DNA of 64,000 nucleotides, from positions 39,852-103,851 of the forward strand of contig NZ_CAJFCL010000012.1 in the NCBI RefSeq assembly GCF_904063065.1. Reading direction: 5' to 3'. Below are positions 1 through 7,800 of this stretch, piece by piece. Below the pieces are notes generated by a model. That model did no database searches. It had not been told where the DNA came from and saw only the letters and a list, made by a program, of their open reading frames with translations. Numbering within the stretch: the stretch's first letter is position 1; each line of letters begins with the position of its first letter. The translations under genes were made by a program, and so were the position numbers. The stretch is from Pseudomonas paraversuta (GTDB taxonomy: Bacteria; Pseudomonadota; Gammaproteobacteria; Pseudomonadales; Pseudomonadaceae).

Positions 1-2
1 GC

Positions 3-440
3 AAGCACGCGTACCTGACCACTGAAATGAGTGCCCAGGTGTTTGTGTTCGACTATGTCGACGGTCAGCTCAAGCAGCGCCAGGCACTTGAACTGGCCCA
101 CGGCCAGCCAGCGCAAAATCGTGCCGCAGGTGCGGTGCATGCGTCGCCGGATGGCAAGTTTCTTTACGTGAGCAACCGCGGCAAGGCCAATGAAATTCTG
201 GTATTTGCAATCAATCCGGCGAACGGTGAGCTGAGCGAGATTCAACGCCGTTCGGTTGAGGGAGACCATCCCCGGGAGTTTGCCCTGAGCCCCAACGGCA
301 AGTTCCTGTTGATCGCCAATCAGATGAGCAATGCCATCGTGGTGCTGGAGCGCGACCCGCAGACCGGCAAGCTGGGTAAAACCCTGCAAACCCTGGCCAT
401 GGATGCGCCTTCAGATCTGAAATTCATCAAACGCCCGTAA
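3..440 (+). CDS. lactonase family beta-propeller protein, 3' end only
   Basis: The reading frame is open from the left edge of the window, so the start lies outside. The visible 145 residues carry the repeated blade pattern of the 7-bladed beta-propeller lactonase family (6-phosphogluconolactonase/YbhE-like): 'SPDGKFLYVSNRG' followed by 'SPNGKFLLIANQ', each with 'F.....G.L' strands between them. Members hydrolyse 6-phosphogluconolactone or related lactones, or are uncharacterised exported paralogues; the N-terminus is missing, so a signal peptide cannot be judged and the substrate stays open. The gene ends at 440 and is followed by a separate small gene on the same strand. Confidence 0.85.
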   Translation, partial: KHAYLTTEMSAQVFVFDYVDGQLKQRQALELAHGQPAQNRAAGAVHASPDGKFLYVSNRGKANEILVFAINPANGELSEIQRRSVEGDHPREFALSPNGKFLLIANQMSNAIVVLERDPQTGKLGKTLQTLAMDAPSDLKFIKRP

Positions 441-581
441 TCAGGGGCTTGCAGGCCTCTATTAATCCTGCTGATAGAGGCTAGTGCTGCAATGAATTTC
501 TGCGGGATGACCCTTGGCGTTAAGTTGGTTCCACGGCCTGAAAAGGCAAGCAAGCCAACTGAATCGTCGAGGGTTACCGCC

Positions 582-755
582 ATGAATTTCAATCTTTTCT
601 CCGTGATTGCTGCTTCCGCCATCTCTGCCACCGTGGCCCTGCCTGCCAGTGCCAGCGTGCTCATCAGCGACAAAAAATCCCCCAGCTATACCCAGAAATA
701 CCTGCAGCAAAGCGCTAACTTCTACGCCGCCCTGGACCATAAAACCCAATCCTGA
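582..755 (+). CDS. small exported protein, unknown function
   Basis: A 57-residue product. The start at 582 is chosen over an in-frame ATG 90 bases upstream because a GAGGG ribosome-binding site lies 8-12 bases before it and because it places a typical signal peptide at the N-terminus (hydrophobic stretch of about residues 3-20, followed by 'ALPASAS'). The mature part would be only about 35 residues and polar, with 'SPSYTQKYLQQSANFYAAL'. I do not recognise the family. It stands alone between the lactonase gene and the REP-carrying duplication that starts at its stop codon region. Confidence 0.55.
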   Translation: MNFNLFSVIAASAISATVALPASASVLISDKKSPSYTQKYLQQSANFYAALDHKTQS

Positions 756-771
756 AAAGACCTGCCCCCCC

Positions 772-841
772 TGTTGGAGCGAGCTTGCCTCGCGAGCTTT
801 TCAGCTTTGCCGGGAAGAGCTCGCGAGGCAAGCTCGCACCT
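772..841. repeat. REP hairpin (first copy)
   Basis: Inverted repeat with arms GGAGCGAGCTTGCCTCGCGA and its complement around a short centre, ending near 841. It is the typical pseudomonad intergenic palindrome (REP doublet). The 5' outer base of the arm differs from the second copy (TTGGAGC instead of TAGGAGC). Confidence 0.8.
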
Positions 842-972
842 ACAGGGGCTCAATAAATAGTGAGCTTTTATTCGCGGCTACAGGTTGTGGCCTGTCTCGA
901 GCAACTCTGCGGTTGGGCCGTCTGCCGGGCCGACCATGGCGTAGTTGTAGCCTGAAATGATCTGCCCCCCTT

Positions 973-1043
973 GTAGGAGCGAGCTTGCCTCGCGAGCTCT
1001 TCAGCTTTGTCGGGAAGAGCTCGCGAGGCAAGCTCGCTCCTGC
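973..1043. repeat. REP hairpin (second copy)
   Basis: Same palindrome as the copy 200 bases to the left, here with complete arms GTAGGAGCGAGC...GCTCGCTCCTGC. It lies immediately downstream of the anti-sigma gene and may stabilise or terminate its mRNA, but it has no T tract. Confidence 0.8.
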
Positions 1044-1077
1044 AGGGGCTCAATAAATATTGAGCTTTTATTCGCGG

Positions 1078-1830
1078 CTACAGGTTGTGTCCTGTCTCGA
1101 GCAATTCTGTGGTTGGGCCGTCTGCCGGGCCGACCATGGCGTAGTTGTAGCCGGGCCCGGACCAGTAGTCCGCCTGCAAATCGCCATCGCGCCGGCTGCC
1201 CCGTGGTAACAGGTTGTTTTGCGGGCCGGGCGGGCGGATGTAGAAGCTGATGTGCTGGCCCTGGCCATTCTCGTACAACACCATCGCCGCACCGCCCTGA
1301 TCGGTGGTCAGCAATCGCCCGCTGACCGGCCGAAAGCCCGCACCGCTCAGGTCCGGCAAGCGTTCGGCCTGATTGAAATAACCATCTATCCAGCCCTGCA
1401 TGTCATTGCTTTGCTGCACCTTGTAGTCGGCCGGCAGAAAGCCCTGCAGCGCAAACATGCGATGGGCTGCCAGTGCATCGGTCATGGGCAAGCCAGCGGA
1501 GCCCTGAGTGATTTGTCGGGCTTGCCAGCCGCCGACGCCGCCGATGCTCACGGCGATTAACAGCACTGCCGCTGTTGCCCACTGGCGACGTGACTGGCGG
1601 TGCAATCGCTGGCGTATGGCTACGGGGTCGAGTGCCGGATTTTCCGGCTGCTGCAGGCTTTGCTGCAACGTAGTACGCAACACCTGAGCGTCCCGCTGCC
1701 AGGCTTGCACCCGGGCAGCGACTTCAGGGTTGGCCTGCAGATACTGCTCAACCTGGTGGCGTTCAGCCTCGCTGAGCGCGTAATCGACATAAGCGTGCAG
1801 GTCACGCTCACTGGGTGGGGTGGTGATCAT
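1078..1830 (-). CDS. anti-sigma factor (membrane-anchored) of the ECF pair
   Basis: A 250-residue product. The start at 1830 overlaps the sigma gene stop as ATGA and has GGAGAC upstream. Residues 1-85 are a charged cytoplasmic domain ('SERDLHAYVDYALSEAERHQVEQYLQANPEVAARV') typical of FecR/RskA-like anti-sigma factors; a single membrane segment follows ('WATAAVLLIAVSIGGVGGW'), then a periplasmic part of about 140 residues. No HxxxCxxC zinc motif is present. By context it should bind and restrain the ECF sigma factor encoded just upstream and release it on an envelope or oxidant signal. Its last 24 codons are duplicated downstream (see repeat). Confidence 0.8.
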   Translation of the reverse strand: MITTPPSERDLHAYVDYALSEAERHQVEQYLQANPEVAARVQAWQRDAQVLRTTLQQSLQQPENPALDPVAIRQRLHRQSRRQWATAAVLLIAVSIGGVGGWQARQITQGSAGLPMTDALAAHRMFALQGFLPADYKVQQSNDMQGWIDGYFNQAERLPDLSGAGFRPVSGRLLTTDQGGAAMVLYENGQGQHISFYIRPPGPQNNLLPRGSRRDGDLQADYWSGPGYNYAMVGPADGPTTELLETGHNL

Positions 1831-2333
1831 TTCAGTCTCCGCAGGGCAGGGCGGGTGATTTCGCCTTCGCTGAGTTGGCGCAAGGCCTGGCGTGCGCGTG
1901 ACAGACGCGACATCACGGTGCCAATTGGCACCTCCAGAATGTCGGCCACTTGCTGGTAACTCATGCCCTCCACCGATACCCACAGCAGTAAGGCCCGTTG
2001 CTCGGTGCCCAGGCGTTCGAATGCCTGCAACGTCGACTGCGCGATGACTGTGCGTTCGGTTGAGGGCTGAGTGTCATCGCGCCCGGTAAAAAATTCGAGC
2101 ATGCGGGCATAGCGCCGCGAGCGCCGATGGTTGTCGACAAACTGGCGATACAAAATAGTGAATAGCCAGGCCCGCAAATCGCCTTCGGGACGTTTGCTCG
2201 CCACGCTGGCCAGTGCCCGTTCCAGGCAGGTTTGCACCAGATCGTCGGCATTGCTGGAGTGGCGTGTCAGCGACAGGGCAAATCGCCTGAGGCGCGGGAT
2301 CAGTTCGCGCAGTTGCTCGTCAAAGGGTGACAT
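1827..2333 (-). CDS. ECF-family RNA polymerase sigma factor
   Basis: A 168-residue sigma factor with region 2 ('ADDLVQTCLERALASV...DLRAWLFTILYRQFVDNHRR', about residues 30-85) and a region 4 helix-turn-helix ('GMSYQQVADILEVPIGTVMSRLSRARQALRQL', about 125-155), and nothing between except a short linker, as in group 4 sigma factors. The ATG at 2333 is preferred; a TTG four codons upstream lacks a ribosome-binding site. It is translationally coupled to the anti-sigma gene and divergent from the catalase-like gene. Matching GGAATAA/CGTCT motifs in front of both transcription units suggest autoregulation and control of the peroxidase pair. Confidence 0.9.
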   Translation of the reverse strand: MSPFDEQLRELIPRLRRFALSLTRHSSNADDLVQTCLERALASVASKRPEGDLRAWLFTILYRQFVDNHRRSRRYARMLEFFTGRDDTQPSTERTVIAQSTLQAFERLGTEQRALLLWVSVEGMSYQQVADILEVPIGTVMSRLSRARQALRQLSEGEITRPALRRLK

Positions 2334-2375
2334 GGGGACCTGCAAGGCGTTGGTCTGTTAGTCGGGGTCATCAGC

Positions 2376-2405
2376 ATGCAGACGACCAGGATTGATGGTT
2401 ATTCC
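2376..2405 (-). promoter_or_regulatory. ECF-type promoter candidate for the sigma/anti-sigma operon
   Basis: On the minus strand GGAATAA (2405-2399) is followed after 14 bases by CGTCTGCAT (2384-2376), about 43 bases before the sigma gene start. The same motif with the same spacing precedes the divergent peroxidase gene. Confidence 0.65.
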
Positions 2406-2448
2406 CGAGGGGCAAAAATAAATGCCTGAAAAACTTTCCTCTACCGCG

Positions 2449-2477
2449 GGAATAAGCCGGTCCGGCCTTCGTCTCAT
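2449..2477 (+). promoter_or_regulatory. ECF-type promoter candidate for the catalase-like operon
   Basis: GGAATAA (2449-2455), 14 bases, CGTCTCAT (2470-2477), about 40 bases before the chosen start at 2518. Spacing and sequence equal those of the divergent promoter, as expected for one ECF sigma factor serving both. Confidence 0.65.
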
Positions 2478-2517
2478 AGGCAATCCACCTGACGGCCCCG
2501 TGGCCCTGGAGTTTTTT

Positions 2518-3600
2518 ATGGTAGATCAATTGCCGCCTGTGCGGCCTGCCAAGCCACCGTTGAGCCCGACCAGTGTGATGCTGCGTCTGGCCGGGATCGG
2601 TGTTGTTGTGGTGGTCATGGCCGGGGCGTTTTATTACGTCAACGGTACGCTGGATTCCCAGCGCCTGCGCCCTAAAACCCTGGTCAATGCGCTGGAGCAC
2701 AACAACGGTGTGTATCCGGGGTACCGACGCAACCATGCCAAGGGTATCTGTGTGGTGGGGTATTTCCAGAGCAACGGCAATGCCCAGGGTTTGTCCCGGG
2801 CCCAGGTTTTCGAGGACGGGCGCACCCCGGTGGTGGGGCGCTTTGCCTTGCCCAGCGGCAATCCGTACGCGCCCGACAGCAGTGTGCCGATACGCAGCCT
2901 GGCGCTGCGCTTCACCGAGGCCAACGGCCAGCAATGGCGCACTGGCATGAACAGCATGCCGGTGTTTGCAGTGGGCACCCCCGAGGCGTTCTACCAGATG
3001 CTGCAAGCCGGCGCGCCGGATCCGGCAACCGGTAAACCCCGGCCCGGGGCCATGCCCGGGTTTTTTGCGGCGCACCCTGAATCAGCCCCGTTCCTGCAGT
3101 GGGTCAAAACCGCGAAGCCATCAGCCAGCTTCGCCACCGAAAGCTATAACGGGATCAATGCGTTTTATCTGGTCAATGCTGCCGGGCAACGTCAGGCCGT
3201 GCGCTGGGGCGTAGTACCTGAAGGCCAGGATGCCCCGGGCGCCACGGCGCCCGATGATGCTGACTATCTGGAACAGGACCTGACCCGGCGCCTGGCCGCA
3301 GGGCCGCTGAAATGGCAGCTCAACCTGACCCTGGCCGAGGCCGGTGACCCGGTCAATGACGCCAGCAAGGCCTGGCCTGCCGGGCGCAAGGTGATCAACG
3401 CCGGCACCCTGGTGTTGCAACAGGCCGAGCAACAGAACTCGGGAGAATGTCGCGATATCAACTATGACCCGCTGATTCTGCCAAGGGGCATTGAACCTTC
3501 GGATGACCCGTTGCTGGCGGCACGTTCGGCGGCCTATGCCAGTTCGTATCTGCGGCGCACCAGTGAAGTCGATCAGCTTTCCCAGGAGAAACGGCCATGA
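2518..3600 (+). CDS. membrane-anchored catalase-family peroxidase
   Basis: A 360-residue product. Start 2518 is chosen because GGAG lies 7 bases upstream and because the longer frame would overlap the promoter motif. Residues 28-46 form an N-terminal membrane anchor, putting the enzyme in the periplasm. The rest is a catalase-fold domain shorter than true catalases: distal-His segment 'NHAKGICVVGYF', 'MNSMPVFAVG', and the C-terminal proximal haem segment 'DPLILPRGIEPSDDPLL..RSAAY' typical of SrpA/YfeX-unrelated catalase-related peroxidases. Such proteins use peroxide to oxidise organic donors rather than dismutate it. The stop overlaps the cytochrome b561 start (ATGA), suggesting b561 supplies electrons. 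Confidence 0.85.
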   Translation: MVDQLPPVRPAKPPLSPTSVMLRLAGIGVVVVVMAGAFYYVNGTLDSQRLRPKTLVNALEHNNGVYPGYRRNHAKGICVVGYFQSNGNAQGLSRAQVFEDGRTPVVGRFALPSGNPYAPDSSVPIRSLALRFTEANGQQWRTGMNSMPVFAVGTPEAFYQMLQAGAPDPATGKPRPGAMPGFFAAHPESAPFLQWVKTAKPSASFATESYNGINAFYLVNAAGQRQAVRWGVVPEGQDAPGATAPDDADYLEQDLTRRLAAGPLKWQLNLTLAEAGDPVNDASKAWPAGRKVINAGTLVLQQAEQQNSGECRDINYDPLILPRGIEPSDDPLLAARSAAYASSYLRRTSEVDQLSQEKRP

Positions 3601-4136
3601 GCGCTCCAGTCTCACATTTCGCCCCGGTGGCGCGTTTTCTGCACTGGTTGATGGCGGTGATGGTTATCGCCATGTTGTTTATTGGTGCGGGCATGGCGGC
3701 ATCGGTGTCCGAGCGCCATGAATGGCTGTTGAATCTGCACAAGCCTCTGGGCATTGCGATACTGCTGCTGGTAGTCGTACGCCTGTTTGTGCGCTTTTCA
3801 ACCCGCCAGCCAGGGTTGCCGGCGGATCTGCCGGCGGTCCAGGTATTGGCGGCCAGGATGTCTCACCTGTTGCTGTACGGGTTGATGTTCTGCTTGCCGA
3901 TTGTGGGCTGGGCGATGATTTCGGCAGCGGGTGATCCGGTAATGCTCAGCAGTTCCTTGCAGCTGCCCGGGATAGTGCCGGCCAGTCCCGGCACCTTTGC
4001 CTTTTTGCGCAAGGCCCATACCTACTTGGCGTATTTGCTGTTTTTTACCGTATTGCTGCATTTGGCGGCGGCGTTGTTCCATGGCTGGATTCGCCGGGAC
4101 GGGGTGCTGCAAAGCATGGTGCGCGGTAAGGACTGA
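3597..4136 (+). CDS. cytochrome b561 family membrane protein
   Basis: A 179-residue four-helix membrane protein with paired histidines for two b haems: 'FLHWLMAVMVIAMLF' (helix 1), 'NLHKPLGIAILLLVVVRLFVRF' (helix 2), 'HLLLYGLMFCLPIVGW' (helix 3) and 'HTYLAYLLFFTVLLHLAAALFHGW' (helix 4). Family members move electrons from the quinol pool across the membrane. The ATGA overlap with the peroxidase gene supports a two-protein system in which b561 reduces the periplasmic peroxidase. It is probably transcribed from the ECF-type promoter at 2449-2477. Confidence 0.9.
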   Translation: MSAPVSHFAPVARFLHWLMAVMVIAMLFIGAGMAASVSERHEWLLNLHKPLGIAILLLVVVRLFVRFSTRQPGLPADLPAVQVLAARMSHLLLYGLMFCLPIVGWAMISAAGDPVMLSSSLQLPGIVPASPGTFAFLRKAHTYLAYLLFFTVLLHLAAALFHGWIRRDGVLQSMVRGKD

Positions 4137-4151
4137 CGTTGCCCTTGAAGC

Positions 4152-4213
4152 CCCTGTAGGAGCGAGCTTGCCTCGCGAGCTTTTGATCCAGGAAAAGCTC
4201 GCTCCTGCAGGTT
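4152..4213. repeat. REP hairpin with shortened right arm
   Basis: The left arm TGTAGGAGCGAGCTTGCCTC matches the REP copies near 772 and 973. The right arm reads AAAAGCTCGCTCCTGCAG and lacks the 13 bases GCGAGGCAAGCTC present in the complete copies; the loss lies between AGCTC direct repeats. It sits between convergent genes (cytochrome b561 and the transferase). Confidence 0.75.
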
Positions 4214-4218
4214 TGGGT

Positions 4219-4800
4219 TCAGGACCTGGCCATGATTGAGGTGAATAACTCGCTTGCCAGAAACCGCTCCAGCCACGCTCTCAGGCGCGGGTAGGGGGCT
4301 TGCTCGAACCAGTCCCGATCGACGTGGGCAAACTGCCGCACAAATGGCGCAAGGGCCACATCAGCCAGGCTCAATCGCGGCCCGGCGAGATACGGCGTCT
4401 GTTCAAGCAAATCTTCCAGGCGCTGTAAAAAGGCTTCCCCCTGGCCCCGGTAATGCTCCATCGGGTACTCGGGGTATCGGTTGGCGTATTTGTAACGATC
4501 CAGACTGGCCTTGAAGCGGCTGTCGTTTTCTTCAATCAGCTCCCCCCAGGCCCCTTGTAGCCAATGCTCCGGATCATGCTGCTCAAGTGCCCAGTGCATG
4601 ATGTCCAGGCTTTGTTCGATGACCCTGCCATCGGCACACACCAGTACCGGTACTGTGCCTTTTGGCGAGGCTGCCAGCATTTCGGCAGGTTTGGCCTTGA
4701 GGCTGACTTCCACAATCGACACCGGTACGCCGCTGTAGTGCAAGGCCATGCGCGCCCGCATGGCATAGGGGCAGCGACGGAAGGAATAGAGCAGGGTCAT
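4219..4800 (-). CDS. glutathione S-transferase
   Basis: A 193-residue product with an N-terminal thioredoxin-fold domain (residues 1-75) and an all-helical C-terminal domain. The active-site motif is 'CPYAMR' with Cys10, as in glutaredoxin-2-like and beta/omega-type transferases, and 'GTVPVL' carries the cis-proline that contacts glutathione. C-terminal 'YLAGPRLSLADVALAPFVRQ' is the conserved N-capping box region. Its start overlaps the sbcC stop (ATGA) and GGAGG precedes it, so it is translated with sbcC. Whether it acts as a transferase or a disulphide reductase cannot be told. Confidence 0.9.
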   Translation of the reverse strand: MTLLYSFRRCPYAMRARMALHYSGVPVSIVEVSLKAKPAEMLAASPKGTVPVLVCADGRVIEQSLDIMHWALEQHDPEHWLQGAWGELIEENDSRFKASLDRYKYANRYPEYPMEHYRGQGEAFLQRLEDLLEQTPYLAGPRLSLADVALAPFVRQFAHVDRDWFEQAPYPRLRAWLERFLASELFTSIMARS

Positions 4801-7800
4801 TTGACCTCCACGGTGCTCAGGCCGTTGCCTTGACGGCGCACTTGAATTTGCACGGGGATGCGCTCGTGCATTTCCTGGACATGGGAAATCACTCCGACTT
4901 TGCGGCCCTGGGCCTGCAGCCCATCGAGGGCATCCATTGCCAGTTGCAGCGACTCGGGATCGAGACTGCCGAAGCCTTCGTCGATAAACAGTGATTCGAT
5001 TTTCAGCGTGCTGGACGCCATTGACGCCAGACCCAGGGCCAGAGCCAGTGACACCAGGAAGGTCTCACCGCCGGACAACGAGTGGACTGAACGCAGTTCG
5101 TCGCCCATTTCGGTATCCATTACCAGCAGGCCGAGCATGCTGCCGCCGCGTTTGAGGCGATAGCGGCGCACCAGTTGGCGCAGCTGTGCATTGGCGTGGT
5201 GCACCAGCAAATCGAGGTTGTAGGCCTGAGCGATTTTGCGGAAGGTGTCGCCGGTGGCGGAACCGATCAGGGCATTGAGCCGTGCCCAGCGCTGCCATTC
5301 GTCATAGGCCTGGCTGATGCGTTGCGCCAGTGCCTGGTTGGCCTCCTGGCGGCGCTGGTCTTCGGCTTGCCGGGCACGTAACTCCGCAGATTGCTGTTCG
5401 CTGGTGTTGATCAGGCCGTGCAGCTCATTCAGGGCGCTGTCCAGTGCCTGGGCGTCAAGGTTGCCGTTGGCCTGGGCCTGATGCTGATTCAGACGTTGGT
5501 CGCGCTCCTGCAACAGAACGCGGGCTTGCTCTACGGCCTTCTCGCTGTTTTGCAGTTGCAGGCGCAACTGACGCAATTGCGCTTCGTCAATGCTCAGCAA
5601 CTGTTGCAAACGGCTGTCATCCAGTTCGCTGTGCTGCGCACGCCATTGCGCAACCTGAGCACTGAGGGTGCTGTGTTCCTGTTGCAGTGCGTGCTGGTGT
5701 TGCTGTTGCGCCTTGAGCTCGGCGGTCAGTTGCAGCAACTGGTTGGCGCAGGTCTGCACGGCCTGCTCTGCTTCGGTCTGGGCCACACGGGCCTGTTCCA
5801 CTGCCTGTTCCAGGCTGTGTTGCCATAGTTGCGCACTGCTGTAATCGCCCAGTAGCTCATGGAGGGCCTGCTGGCCCGACTGCTGTTGCGCGGTCAGTTC
5901 GAGCACGCTGCGTTGCAGGGTTTCGAGCTCTTTAGTGATATTGGCTTGCTGATACTGCGCCCGCTCGATTTGGCTCGCCCGTTGCGCCTGCTCCGATTGT
6001 TCATCGCGCAGTTGATCGAGTTGCGCCAGTCGATCGGCCACTTGCTGGTCAAGCGCCATAAAACAGGCTGACGGATTATCGCGCAGCGCTGCGAGAGTCG
6101 CCTCGGGCAACAGGCCGGCGAATTCCGCCAGCTCATCGCCAAGGCGCTGCTTGTCGGCTTGCAGGTGCAGGCGTTGCTCGGCCAGCTGTTGCGCGGCCAA
6201 CTGGCTGGCCTCGGTACTGCGCTGCACTTGCTGCTGTAATTGTGCGGCTTCTTTTTGCAGGGCCAGCAGGGTGTTCTGGCGCTGTTGATCCTGGTTGATG
6301 CTGTGTTGCAACTGGCCCAGGCGCTGGGTCAGCCACTGCTCACGCCTGGCCGGATCTTGTGCCAGCCATTGCGGATACAGCGGATGCGCCTCAAGGCCGG
6401 GAGCCAGGGCCTGTTGTTCGTCGAGGATGTGCTGATGTTGCTGGAGGAACTCGCGGTGCTGGGCGTTCACCCCGCCGACTTTCTCGCGCAACTGAATCAA
6501 GGTTTCTTTAAGGCCGTCGACCACCTTGCGGGCGCTGGCCTCTTCTTCCTCGTCAAAGCGTGAAAGGCTCTGCAACAGTACTTCTGGCTGGTGATAGGGG
6601 TGCTCATGACTGCCGCAGACCGGACACGGCTGGTCATCCTGCAGCCGGGCGCGCAGTTCTTCGACGCTGGCGCTGCGAGCCAGTCGCTGGCGTTCCAGTA
6701 GCTGTTGGGTGACCAGCAGGGCCTGCTCGGCCGACTCGAATTGTTTCTTGGTCGCGGTGCCTTGTTCGATCAGCTGTTCGCGTTCGGTCTGCAGGGTCTG
6801 CAGCTTGAGTTGTAACCCCTGCAAGCGGGCCTCCAGTGCAAGCTGGCTGCTGCACAGGCGCTGCAAGTCTTCGAACGCGCGTTGTTGCTGATGGTTGTCG
6901 GAGAGCAGGCTGCCCAGGGTCTGGATTTGCTCATTGACGGCCTGCGGCTCGGCTTCGGCCTCCTGGAACAGTATTTCCAGAGTGTTGCGCAATTCGTTGA
7001 GTTGTTGCGCCGCCAGCTGCGCCCGTTGTTCAAGGGCGGGCAGTTCTTTATTGCCGGTGCCGAGGTTGTTGCTCAGGCGAACCAGTTGCTGCAGGCGCGG
7101 GCGATAGGCGTCCCAGGCATTGGCCAATGGCGTCAGTTCAGCGCTTTGCTCCAGTTGCCGGGTGATGTGCTCAATGCGCCCGGCACCTTGTTGCTGGTGC
7201 TCGATCATCCGGGCCAGCCCTTGCTGGCCCTCGTCACAGGCTTGTTGCGCTTGCTGCATGAGGACTTGCTGGGCGTCGAGGGCTTGCGTCAGGCGACTGA
7301 GGTTGGCCTGGGCCAAATGTGCCTGCTGCACCCGGGGTGCGCACTCGCGTTGTCGGGCCTGAGCCTGGGTGGCCTCCAGTTGCGCTGTTTGTAGCGCTTG
7401 TTGCAGTTGCCCCTGGCGCTGGCTGAGTGCGGTTTGTTGCTGCAGGTGAGCAGCAATGTGTGCGGCCAGCGGGCTGAGCTGTGCCTCAAGCTCGGCCAGT
7501 CGGGCAAATTGATGGCGTTGCGGTGCCAATTGCTCCAGCAGGTTGAGGGTCTGGCGCTGGTCGGCCTGGCTCTGCCACAGGGTTTGCGCCTGTTGCAGTT
7601 GCTCGGCGGCACTCTGTTGTTGCTCTTGCAGCTCGCGCAGGGTTTTAAGCCAGCTGTGCTGTTGCTCCAGCTGCTTGAGCTGGCTCTGCCGGTTTTTCAG
7701 CTGTTGCCGGGCTTCGTCGTACTGCTGGTCCAGTTCGACGCGGGCTTCAGGGGTCAAGGGGGTCACACCAACGGCCTGGTCCAGCAACTGCTTGTGGTTG

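Larger units (their letters stand above)
751..1150. repeat. 200-bp tandem duplication (copies 751-950 and 951-1150)
   Basis: Two head-to-tail copies with an exact 200-base period and only scattered substitutions (for example 781-850 against 981-1050). Each copy contains one REP hairpin, a TGAGCTTTTATT stretch, and the last 24 codons plus stop of the anti-sigma gene. In copy 2 this tail is the functional gene end; in copy 1 (878-950) it is a detached, non-coding gene fragment. The left joint falls at the stop region of the small exported gene. Confidence 0.9.
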
